Source: Spartobacteria bacterium
Lineage (GTDB): Bacteria > Verrucomicrobiota > Verrucomicrobiia > Chthoniobacterales > Terrimicrobiaceae
NCBI GenBank assembly: GCA_947487745.1
Contig: CANKXQ010000069.1
Location: forward strand, 1 to 7,033
Direction of reading: 5' to 3'
Length of the DNA: 7,033 nucleotides
This document shows positions 1-6,614 of the stretch, in pieces. The position numbers and the translations under genes were made by a program. The notes under the pieces were generated by a model that did no database searches, was not told the DNA's origin, and saw only the letters and a list, made by a program, of their open reading frames with translations. Every line of letters begins with the position of its first letter. The first letter of the stretch is position 1.

Positions 1-1124
1 GAGGCCGCGGCGCCTTCATCGGAGCCATTCACCGCATCGCCGCCGCTATGGACGGCCGCATCGAACTCGTCTGCGGAGCCTTCAGCAGCGACCCGCAGCG
101 TTCGCGCGATTCCGGAGCCGACTTCTATCTTCCGGCCTCGCGCTGCTACGGTTCGTTTGAGGAGATGATGAAATCCGAAGCCGCGCTGCCGCTTGGCGAG
201 CGGATGGATTTCGTCTCCATCGTCACGCCGAACCATGTCCATTTCCCTGCCGCCAAATCGGCTCTGGAGCATGGATTCGCGGTTCTTTCCGACAAGCCAG
301 CCACATTCAATCTCGCGGAGGCGCTTGAGTTGAGAGACATCATTTCCCGCACCGGTCTGCTCTACGGGCTCACGCACAACTACACCGGCTACCCACTCGT
401 CAAAGAAGCCCCTGCAATCGTCCGCTCCGGACGCCTCGGCAAACTCCGCAAAGTCGTCGTGGAGTATCCGCAAGGCTGGCTGGCCACGCGCATCGAGGAA
501 TCCGGCCAAAAACAAGCTGCTTGGCGCACCGATCCCAAGCGCTCCGGCGCCGCTGGCTGCATTGGTGACATCGGCACCCATGCTGAAAATCTGGCCGAAT
601 ACATCACCGGTCTGCGCATCAAGGAACTCGCGGCAGACATCACGGCGTTTGTCGAGGGACGCCTCCTCGACGACGATGCCAATGTGCTCCTTCGCTTCGA
701 GGGCGGTGCAAAAGGAATCCTGCACGCCTCCCAGATTTCCGTGGGCGAGGAGAACAATCTCAACATCCGCATCTACGGCGAGACCGGTGGCCTTGAGTGG
801 CATCAGCGCGAGCCAAACACCCTCCTGCTCAAGTGGCCCGAACGGCCTGTGGAAATCCTCCGCACCGGCATGGGCTATCTCGGAAAAGCCGCAGCAGCAG
901 CCACCAGAACCCCTCCAGCCCATCCGGAGGGCTACTTGGAAGCCTTCGCCAATATCTACCGCAATTTTGCCAACCACCTCGCCAGCGTCATTGACGGAAC
1001 CACTCCCGATCCCGTCTCACTCGATTACCCCGGCATCGAAGACGGCATTCGCGGAATGGCCTTCATCGAGGCCGTGGTCGCAAGCTCGAAAGGCAACGCC
1101 CGCTGGACGCCGCTTCAGGGTTGA
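1..1124 (+). CDS. Gfo/Idh/MocA-family NAD(P)-dependent oxidoreductase, 5' end outside window
   Basis: This is a cytoplasmic sugar or polyol dehydrogenase-type enzyme; the substrate cannot be read from sequence. The reading frame is already open at the left edge. Codons from position 3 read GRGAFIGAIHRIAAAM, which fits the end of a glycine-rich Rossmann nucleotide-binding loop, so the ATG at 48 is internal and the true start lies outside the window. Counting from that Met, the family hallmarks are TPNHVHFPAA near residue 60, the EKP-type motif as SDKP (Lys83, the usual catalytic lysine position), THNYTGYP near 109, and GDIGTH at 173-178, whose Asp and His fit the other two active-site positions of the family. 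The C-terminal alpha/beta domain appears complete and ends at a TGA at 1122-1124. About 374 residues are visible, close to the full family length, so only a few N-terminal residues are probably missing. The family assignment is firm; the substrate is unknown. It converges with the ankyrin gene to its right. Confidence 0.93.
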   Translation, partial: GRGAFIGAIHRIAAAMDGRIELVCGAFSSDPQRSRDSGADFYLPASRCYGSFEEMMKSEAALPLGERMDFVSIVTPNHVHFPAAKSALEHGFAVLSDKPATFNLAEALELRDIISRTGLLYGLTHNYTGYPLVKEAPAIVRSGRLGKLRKVVVEYPQGWLATRIEESGQKQAAWRTDPKRSGAAGCIGDIGTHAENLAEYITGLRIKELAADITAFVEGRLLDDDANVLLRFEGGAKGILHASQISVGEENNLNIRIYGETGGLEWHQREPNTLLLKWPERPVEILRTGMGYLGKAAAAATRTPPAHPEGYLEAFANIYRNFANHLASVIDGTTPDPVSLDYPGIEDGIRGMAFIEAVVASSKGNARWTPLQG

Positions 1125-1279
1125 GCTTCCTGATCCGCAGGGAAAACAAACCAGCCTTTCCTGATTGGATGAGCAATCGTTGAGGATTTGAACTGATTTT
1201 GTCCACCCTCTTTCCGGCGCTCATAGAGACGCCGCTACAAGGCTTGTGATGCGGGAGCGAGTGATGCGCAGGGAATCTC
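1125..1279. other. Convergent intergenic region between oxidoreductase and ankyrin gene
   Basis: This is about 155 bp between two converging stop codons, with no credible gene. It contains an imperfect palindrome at 1214-1240 (separate entry), an 8-bp direct repeat ttcctgat at 1127-1134 and 1158-1165, and an 8-bp direct repeat gtgatgcg at 1246-1253 and 1261-1268. A weak bulged hairpin (1127-1130 TTCC with 1141-1144 GGAA) sits two bases after the oxidoreductase stop but has no T tract. Transcription from both sides must end here, yet no classical intrinsic terminator is obvious. Confidence 0.6.
1214..1240. repeat. Imperfect palindrome, candidate dispersed REP-like intergenic repeat
   Basis: CGGCG at 1215-1219 pairs with CGCCG at 1230-1234. 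Inside it, CTC at 1220-1222 pairs with GAG at 1226-1228 after one bulged A (1229), leaving a 3-nt loop. The hairpin is flanked by gctacaa. On the minus strand it reads as a tgtagcggcgtct-type string followed by atgagcgccgg. From memory, similar phrases (tagcggcg, a short loop, cgccg) recur between genes in Verrucomicrobiota genomes; only one copy is visible here, so dispersal is inference. It lies about 40 bp beyond the ankyrin stop codon and could also act as a transcript-end stabilising hairpin or terminator for that leftward operon. Confidence 0.4.
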
Positions 1280-3775
1280 TCACGGCTTCGGCCATTTGGT
1301 ACCATTCGCGGCCAGCAATTTTGCGATGTTCCCGTAGCGCTCGGCTTCCCAGCCGTTGTGGCGTGTGGCACCCATCTGGAAGCTGTCGAGAAAGGCCGAC
1401 CAGTTGGAAAAGTTTGCGGCGATGGCTTGCGTGGATTTTTTGAGAATGAGTGCCGCTTTTTCCTCCGGGATGTATCCGGCGGCGAGGGCGAGGTCCGAGA
1501 GATAGATGAGGTGGGCGTGAATCCAAGCGGACTCATCGCGGGTTTGGGGATGGCTTTTTTGGAAGGTTTTTTCGGCGGCGTTGTCAGCGATGGCCATGAG
1601 GCGATCAAAAGTCATGCCCTCGGGCAAGGGAGCGGACGGGGCGTTGTTTGAGGGTCGGAAGGCCTCGAGGGCTTCGATCTCGGAGGCGAGCTCATCCTTG
1701 TTTTGAATTCCGAACATGCGTCTCAACTCCTTTCGGGCGGCGTGTTTTTCATTCAATTGTGATCCCATTCGTCCGAGGGGATGTCCTTGCGCGAGGAGAA
1801 TCGGAAGAACAAAGGCGGCGGCGCGCTGATCCTCCGGCGTTGCATCAGGTCCAGGCGGTTCGAATTTCGGAAAAACAAAGGGTTCAGCGGCTCCAGACAC
1901 GGATTCCATAAGGCGGGCGACATCCTCGAAACCGAGGCAGCGCGCCGCGCGGATCGGGGTGACGCCGTTTTTGTCGGCGATGGTGGGATTGGCACCGTTT
2001 TCCAAAAGCATTTCCACCAGACCGCGGTTCAAAAGCGGATCCACGGCATGGGCCAGGGCTGTCTTGCCATCACCGTCCTGGAGGTTGATCGAAGCGCCGG
2101 CTTTGATCAGCGGAGAAACGATGTAGGGATGCGGCCACTCGTCGCAAGCGGACATGAGCGGGGTTTTTCCATTGCCCCGCGCGGTGGAGTTCACATCCGC
2201 GCCGGCGGCGATCAATTCGCGGATCATGACAATATTGCCATATCCGCTGGCGTAGTGGAGGGCCGTGCCTCCATGCGGGGTAGCTTGGTCCAGACGGCTC
2301 TTGGGCAGCAACGCATGGAAACAACGGAGGTCTTTGTTGGCGGCAGCCATGGTCAGAGGTGTCTGCTTCCATTTGTCTTGGATGTCTGTTTTCGCACCCG
2401 CCGCCAGGAGTCGCAACACGCAGGGAAGTTGGCGGAATTGGGAGGCATAGTGCAGTGCGGTGTCGCCGTTGAGGTCGACAATGTCCAATGCCGCTCCGTG
2501 TTTAAGTAGTTCGTCGATAATGTGCGTGAATCCGCACTGGGCGGCCGCCATCAGGGCGGTTTGCTTGTATTTTCCACTCAGAGCGTTGATGTCGGGGGAC
2601 GGAAGAGCCGCGCGCAAGGCGGTGAGATCGCCGGTTGATGCTGCCGCATACAGTGGCGAGTCGGAGTCCACTTTTTTCTCATCTGGCTTTTTCAGCAAGA
2701 CATCTCCATTGAAATCAAAGGTGTCCGCATTAGCAACCCGCTGCGGCCCGTCAGGTTCTCCGTTCAGTGCGGCGAGTCTTGCATCCAGAATTTGATAGGC
2801 TTCGGCGTGGGGGTAATCGGCAAGTGCTTTTGCGGAGTAGAACTTGGCTTCAGCGGGTTTCCCAAGAAGGAGAAAAGCCTTGGACGATTGATCCCAATAA
2901 TACGCCTTGGACTTATCCGATAGCTCCGCGGCATGGTTCCAAGCTTCTATGGCTTCAGGCAAACGGTCGAGCGTCCTGAGGACGCTTCCTTTCAGGTGAT
3001 AGTATTTTTCCGTATCGCCACCCAAAGCGATCGCTTCGTTGATTTGCGAGAGGGCCTCAACGGGTCGAAACATCTCGTAAAGAGTCCACGCGGAACTGTG
3101 GAGACTTACGGGCGTTCGCCACTTTTTCAGAGTGATTTTGCGGTGCGTTTCGGCTTGGTCGAAAGCTTCCAGTTCGTCCAACAGATTGGCCAAGGTTTGG
3201 TGGACGCAAAAAGGCCCCTCGTTGACGCCAAGCAATGAAAGCACTTTGGAATAGCTTCTGACGCCGGTTGCCAAGATGCGCTTTCTTGTTTCTGAAGTAA
3301 TGCCCTCCTGTTCACCCTCGTGTGCAATCGCACGGGTCATAATGCCCACAAGCCAATTTAATGGGATGGAATTTGGTTCAAGAGTCGTCTGTGCAACAAG
3401 GGCATTGTAGTAAAACAACTCTGTGCGTTTGTCCTTGGCGGTATCGATACCCAGAACGAATCCGGAGGCACGACCCTCGAGGGATTCCGGTTGGCTTGCC
3501 AAGAGCTGCGCGAACAGCGGCAGGGAGTCGTCCAGGTTGAACCTCGAGCGGGCCAAAACTGCCGCCCAAAAAATCGCCCTTGGTGAGCGCTCTCCATCCT
3601 TGAGGGCCTGCAGCACTTCAGCCTCCGCCTGATCTTGATCACCAGCCGAGAGGTGCCCCAAAAGTTTCTCCTCCGAAAAAACCGGCACGCCTTGAACAGC
3701 TGACGGCGAAAGAAGGCACAGGATCATGCTCAGAAAAAGAAATGCTCGAAGATGCGAAAAAAGAGACACGCGCAT
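1280..3775 (-). CDS. Exported TPR / ankyrin-repeat protein with DUF1266-like C-terminus
   Basis: The 831-residue product begins with a Sec-type signal peptide: basic start (MRVSLFSHLR), hydrophobic core to about residue 25, and possible cleavage after VQG (29). The mature protein is therefore likely periplasmic or secreted. Residues about 35-215 are helical and may be divergent TPR-like repeats. Clearer TPR-like units cover about 222-323 (for example YYHLKGSVLRTLDRLPEAIE). After a linker, about eight ankyrin repeats span 372-625, with TALHYAS, TPL/TAL and GA-D-N signatures. A Pro-rich linker (630-650) leads to a helical C-terminal region whose pattern fits DUF1266: LRRMFGIQNKDEL at 684-696, then AGYIPEEKAALI near 766-777 and FSNWSAFLDSF near 789-799. 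The role is unknown; TPR and ankyrin repeats imply protein binding. The ATG at 3775 is chosen because the signal peptide follows directly; no good Shine-Dalgarno is visible. It starts 15 bp after the ABC exporter stop, so co-transcription and perhaps translational coupling are likely. The DUF1266 assignment is by recalled pattern, not a search. Confidence 0.9.
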   Translation of the reverse strand: MRVSLFSHLRAFLFLSMILCLLSPSAVQGVPVFSEEKLLGHLSAGDQDQAEAEVLQALKDGERSPRAIFWAAVLARSRFNLDDSLPLFAQLLASQPESLEGRASGFVLGIDTAKDKRTELFYYNALVAQTTLEPNSIPLNWLVGIMTRAIAHEGEQEGITSETRKRILATGVRSYSKVLSLLGVNEGPFCVHQTLANLLDELEAFDQAETHRKITLKKWRTPVSLHSSAWTLYEMFRPVEALSQINEAIALGGDTEKYYHLKGSVLRTLDRLPEAIEAWNHAAELSDKSKAYYWDQSSKAFLLLGKPAEAKFYSAKALADYPHAEAYQILDARLAALNGEPDGPQRVANADTFDFNGDVLLKKPDEKKVDSDSPLYAAASTGDLTALRAALPSPDINALSGKYKQTALMAAAQCGFTHIIDELLKHGAALDIVDLNGDTALHYASQFRQLPCVLRLLAAGAKTDIQDKWKQTPLTMAAANKDLRCFHALLPKSRLDQATPHGGTALHYASGYGNIVMIRELIAAGADVNSTARGNGKTPLMSACDEWPHPYIVSPLIKAGASINLQDGDGKTALAHAVDPLLNRGLVEMLLENGANPTIADKNGVTPIRAARCLGFEDVARLMESVSGAAEPFVFPKFEPPGPDATPEDQRAAAFVLPILLAQGHPLGRMGSQLNEKHAARKELRRMFGIQNKDELASEIEALEAFRPSNNAPSAPLPEGMTFDRLMAIADNAAEKTFQKSHPQTRDESAWIHAHLIYLSDLALAAGYIPEEKAALILKKSTQAIAANFSNWSAFLDSFQMGATRHNGWEAERYGNIAKLLAANGTKWPKP

Positions 3776-3790
3776 GGTTGTGAGGAATGA

Positions 3791-5560
3791 TTAGGACATG
3801 GCGAGTTGCTGTCCATCGACAAGTTCACGAAAGAGGCCCGGTGCGGCGATGAGGGAATCGTAGGTGCCATCCTGCAGGATGCGTCCGTTGCGAACGACAA
3901 GGATGCGTTGGCAATCGCGAACGGTGGCGAGCCGATGGGCGATGATAATAGAGGTGCGGCCTGCGCAGACCTGCTTGAGGGTGTCTTGGATCAACTGCTC
4001 GCTGATGGTATCGAGAGCGCTGGTGGCCTCATCAAACAGAAAAACGGGCGGATTCGAGAGAATCGCCCGGGCGATGGCGAGTCGCTGACGCTGGCCTCCG
4101 CTCAGGTTGGACCCTCCCTCGCCGACACGCGTATCGAGCCCCTCGGCGAGCTTTTGGATGAACTCCCAGGCATTCGCTTGGCGGCAGGCGGACTCGATCT
4201 CGGCATCTGTGGCATCGGGGTTGGCGACTTGGATGTTTTTGCGAATCGTGGTCTTGAATATGAACGGATCCTGAGGGACGACCCCGAAGCGTTTGCGAAT
4301 CTCAGCTCCTTCGCATTGGCGGATATTCTGGCCGCCAAAATGAATACTACCCTCATTGGGATCATAAAGCCGCAGCATAAGCTGTGCGATGGTGCTCTTG
4401 CCTGAACCCGAGGGCCCCACCAAGGCCACCGACTGGCCGTAGGGTATCGTGAAGCTGACATCAGCAAGAACGGACTTTTCCTCATAGGCAAAGCTGACAC
4501 GGCGGAACTCCAGATCGCCTGCAGGAGGGACCGGATTCGGATTTTGCTCTGGATCCGGGGTGGTCGAGGCTTCTCTCAAAACCTCCGCGATGCGCTCCAG
4601 AGAGGCCTGGGCCGCTCCCCACATGGTAAAGGCTTGGGAGATGATGGTGAGCGGCGGCGAGAGTTGCTGGAAGGCCAGCATGAACATGGAGACTTCGCCG
4701 ATGCTGACTTTTCCCGAACTGAATCTCCACGCACATGCCACGATCATGAGCGCGAATCCGGCATAGGAGATCGTCTCCTGCTTCATCCAAGCAAAATGGG
4801 TGCGCACATCGCGCTCGTAGCTCTTGCGGGAAATCATCTGGATTTGATCGCCAAACTCACCTTCCACCGTTCTTTCCATGGCATAAAGTTTGACAGCGCG
4901 AGTGCCGCGCAGGATGTCGGCGACGGTGCCTGTCACAGCCGCTTCGTGTTTTTGATAGTCGAGGTGGAGTTTGCGACTGACCCGCCGGGCGCGATCCATC
5001 ATCAAAACCTGCGAACACACGGTGAGAGACATCACGGCCGTGAGTGTCCAGTCCGTCCAAACCAAGATGCCGACCGCCGAGCCAATCGTGGTGAACGCCC
5101 CGGCGAGGCCACCGGCGCAGTGCTGGTAAAACTGGATCACGTTTTGAAGAGGGGATCCAAAGAGGTAGCTGAATAACTCGCCGGAACTGCGCTTCATATG
5201 AAAACGCAGGCAAAGCGCGTTGAGTTGGCGGAAAAATCGCGCCCGCAGCGAGGACAAGATGCTCTCTCGCACCTTCAAGTAGAGGCGGTAGCCGATGTGC
5301 CACATGAGCATCCGCCCGATGACGGAGACCAAGAAATACGCGAGGCCAAGAGCAATGGCCCGCCGCCACATGTCGGGAGGCACCGAGCCCTTTCCAAGCA
5401 CCCAATCGATGAGCCACCCGACCGTGAAAACCTGAAAGGTGATCGCAAAACCATGCAGGGCGTTGAGGATGGTCGCTGTGGTCAGAAGCGGCAGGTGGGG
5501 CCGGATCAAGGGCCAAAGGATTTCCTTTGTTGATATCTGACTGGCGGCGCTTTGACTCAC
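3791..5560 (-). CDS. ABC exporter half-transporter (fused membrane and ATPase domains, MsbA/MDR type)
   Basis: This inner-membrane ATP-driven exporter is expected to work as a homodimer; the cargo (lipid, drug or peptide) is not predictable. Numbered from the chosen GTG start (589 residues), the transmembrane domain covers about 20-315 with hydrophobic helices near 25-55, 67-90, 150-185 and 265-310. The ATPase domain follows with all motifs intact: A-loop Tyr359, Walker A GPSGSGKST 382-390, Q-loop Gln430, signature LSGGQ 486-490, Walker B VFLFDE 506-511, D-loop SALD 514-517 and switch His542. Start choice: the frame stays open to an ATG at 5791, but that would overlap the divergent release-factor gene and add 77 residues unlike the family. 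The GTG at 5560, with GGAA about 10 nt upstream, gives the usual length. A TTG at 5575 (GAGAG upstream) is a close alternative, and an ATG at 5692 is less likely. The gene is followed after 15 bp by the exported ankyrin protein gene. Function class is firm, substrate unknown. Confidence 0.94.
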   Translation of the reverse strand: MSQSAASQISTKEILWPLIRPHLPLLTTATILNALHGFAITFQVFTVGWLIDWVLGKGSVPPDMWRRAIALGLAYFLVSVIGRMLMWHIGYRLYLKVRESILSSLRARFFRQLNALCLRFHMKRSSGELFSYLFGSPLQNVIQFYQHCAGGLAGAFTTIGSAVGILVWTDWTLTAVMSLTVCSQVLMMDRARRVSRKLHLDYQKHEAAVTGTVADILRGTRAVKLYAMERTVEGEFGDQIQMISRKSYERDVRTHFAWMKQETISYAGFALMIVACAWRFSSGKVSIGEVSMFMLAFQQLSPPLTIISQAFTMWGAAQASLERIAEVLREASTTPDPEQNPNPVPPAGDLEFRRVSFAYEEKSVLADVSFTIPYGQSVALVGPSGSGKSTIAQLMLRLYDPNEGSIHFGGQNIRQCEGAEIRKRFGVVPQDPFIFKTTIRKNIQVANPDATDAEIESACRQANAWEFIQKLAEGLDTRVGEGGSNLSGGQRQRLAIARAILSNPPVFLFDEATSALDTISEQLIQDTLKQVCAGRTSIIIAHRLATVRDCQRILVVRNGRILQDGTYDSLIAAPGLFRELVDGQQLAMS

Positions 5561-5696
5561 AGGTGGTAATTCCAAGGTGATTTCTCTCGGGATTTTCCTG
5601 CAAAAATACGAGCGCAAAGTCGATAGAGCGGCCCTTTGCCTGAAAGCTTTTGGTTCTGCAAAGAACGATTTTACGAGTAGGAACGAAGTCATCCGA
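5561..5696. promoter_or_regulatory. Divergent promoter region between ABC exporter and release-factor-like gene
   Basis: This 136-bp gap separates two genes transcribed away from each other, so both promoters should lie here. On the minus strand, TAAAAT (5668-5673 in plus coordinates) is a reasonable -10 candidate for the exporter, but the matching -35 at 5692-5697 is poor. No convincing plus-strand promoter was found. An inverted repeat CTTTGC (5634-5639) / GCAAAG (5658-5663) flanks an 18-nt spacer that contains the palindrome AAAGCTTT (5643-5650). This could be an operator, but it is short and may be chance. Confidence 0.4.
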
Positions 5697-6047
5697 ATGA
5701 AAAATCTGCGCGACTCCGATATTGAGGAGATGTTCTCACGCTCGAGCGGGCCTGGTGGGCAGCATGTGAACAAGGTTTCGACGGCCGTCACACTGCGTCA
5801 TGTTCCAACGGGGTTGAGTGTGATGGTTTCGGATTCACGCTCGCAGGCGATGAACCGGGAGACCGCGCGCCGGAGGCTGCTGCAAAAAATCACTGAAGCC
5901 GCGGAAGCGAAGAAGCTGGCGCAGTTGGCGGAAGCCTCTCGGGAACGCCGGCGAAAAGCCAAGCGCTCGCGGGGCACAAAGGCAAAGCTGGTCGAATCGA
6001 AGCGCCGCCGCTCGGAAACGAAAAAGATGCGTGGTAAGGTCGCCTGA
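5697..6047 (+). CDS. Short class I release-factor-like protein (GGQ domain), ribosome-rescue type
   Basis: The 116-residue protein consists essentially of the peptidyl-tRNA hydrolysis domain of class I release factors. SRSSGPGGQHVNKVSTAV near residues 14-31 holds the GGQ motif (20-22), whose Gln positions water in the ribosomal peptidyl-transferase centre. DSRSQAMNRETA follows, then a very basic Lys/Arg-rich tail ending KKMRGKVA. That ending resembles the tail of ArfB (YaeJ), which enters the empty mRNA channel of stalled ribosomes. It has no codon-recognition domain and lacks the roughly 20-residue insertion after the GGQ strand that ArfB carries, so the core looks more RF1/RF2-like. A role in rescuing stalled ribosomes is therefore inferred. 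The ATG at 5697 is chosen because MKNLRDSDIEEMF is the normal family beginning; the frame extends upstream to 5577, but the extra 40 residues have no family resemblance. It is followed 6 bp later by the Cys-cluster gene and is probably co-transcribed with it. Confidence 0.9.
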   Translation: MKNLRDSDIEEMFSRSSGPGGQHVNKVSTAVTLRHVPTGLSVMVSDSRSQAMNRETARRRLLQKITEAAEAKKLAQLAEASRERRRKAKRSRGTKAKLVESKRRRSETKKMRGKVA

Positions 6048-6053
6048 TATCTC

Positions 6054-6581
6054 ATGAACGACTCCGCTTTTTCCGAATCCGCCGCACGACTCTGCTCTGC
6101 GTGCGGCATGTGCTGCAACGGGGTGCTTTTCCATGGAATGGCCGTCCAACCCGAGGATTCACTTCGAGCCTTGGCGGCAAAGGGTCTGAGGGCGAGGCGG
6201 CGGGACGGGGAGTTGCAATTTCAACAACCCTGCCCGGCACATGAAGGGAATTGCTGCCGGATTTATACAGAGCGACCGCAACGATGTCGGGCGTTCGACT
6301 GCCGTCAACTTCTGGCCGTTTCAGCGGGCCAAATCACCGAGGCGCAAGCCATGGAAAAAATCCAAGAAGCCAGAAAGCGCAGCGACCGTGTGCGGGAGTT
6401 GCTCGAAATGCTGGGCGACGACCGAACAAAACGACCGCTGGCCACGCGGTGCGCAGGAGTTTTTACTCCCCCGCTCGACCCCTCACCTCAAGCAGAGGCT
6501 TTGCGCGCGGAGTTGCGGCGCGCGATGACCGCGTTGGAGGAAATGCTGGCAAAGGAGTTTCGCACTGGACCAGGGCAGTAG
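6054..6581 (+). CDS. YkgJ-family cysteine-cluster protein
   Basis: This 175-residue cytoplasmic protein of the YkgJ type (CxxCxxCC family) probably binds zinc or an iron-sulfur cluster; its biochemical role is not established. The N-terminal motif CSACGMCC supplies Cys14, 17, 20 and 21. A second set lies in the stretch beginning QPCPAHEGNCC and ending CRAFDC (Cys60, 67, 68, 78, 83), with the typical IYTERPQRCRAFDC arrangement of the family. The C-terminal third (about 95-170) is helical and charged with no recognised motif; one further Cys is at 133. The ATG at 6054 is six bases after the preceding stop, which supports an operon with the release-factor-like gene. No strong Shine-Dalgarno is present, so translation may depend partly on coupling. 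No signal peptide or membrane segment is seen. A functional link to ribosome rescue is suggested only by adjacency. Confidence 0.9.
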   Translation: MNDSAFSESAARLCSACGMCCNGVLFHGMAVQPEDSLRALAAKGLRARRRDGELQFQQPCPAHEGNCCRIYTERPQRCRAFDCRQLLAVSAGQITEAQAMEKIQEARKRSDRVRELLEMLGDDRTKRPLATRCAGVFTPPLDPSPQAEALRAELRRAMTALEEMLAKEFRTGPGQ

Positions 6582-6587
6582 AATCGC

Positions 6588-6608
6588 GGGATCAGACCTT
6601 GAGTTCCC
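6588..6608. terminator. Possible weak bidirectional hairpin between converging genes
   Basis: GGGA (6588-6591) pairs with TCCC (6605-6608), and TCA (6592-6594) pairs with TGA (6600-6602), leaving a 5-nt loop and a 2-nt bulge. It occupies the 33-bp gap between two converging stop codons, where a shared terminator would be expected. No T tract follows on either strand and the stem is short, so this is only a candidate. Confidence 0.22.
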
Positions 6609-6614
6609 CTCTTG

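Noticed and set aside
1127..1161. Possible terminator hairpins just after the oxidoreductase stop
   Set aside because: The stems are 4-6 bp with bulges or long loops, and no T tract follows, so they do not meet the standard for an intrinsic terminator.
562..1164. Open frame of 200 codons overlapping the oxidoreductase in another frame
   Set aside because: It is a Ser/Pro/Arg-rich frame-shifted shadow of the oxidoreductase with no family features.
1781..2509. Open frame of 242 codons on the plus strand, antisense to the ankyrin gene
   Set aside because: The product is low in recognisable features and rich in Arg/Gly/His, as expected for a shadow of a GC-rich gene; the minus-strand frame has clear ankyrin repeats.
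3707..3775. Possible lipoprotein signal at Cys20 of the ankyrin protein
   Set aside because: The residues before the Cys (MIL) do not fit a lipobox, and the Cys lies inside the hydrophobic core rather than at its end; an ordinary signal peptide fits better.
4544..5176. Open frame of 210 codons on the plus strand, antisense to the ABC exporter
   Set aside because: It shows no domain or sensible hydrophobic pattern, and the opposite strand carries the membrane domain and start of the ATPase domain of a well-conserved transporter.
5577..5696. Upstream extension of the release-factor-like gene to the ATG at 5577
   Set aside because: The extra 40 residues do not resemble release-factor N-termini and would consume the divergent promoter region.
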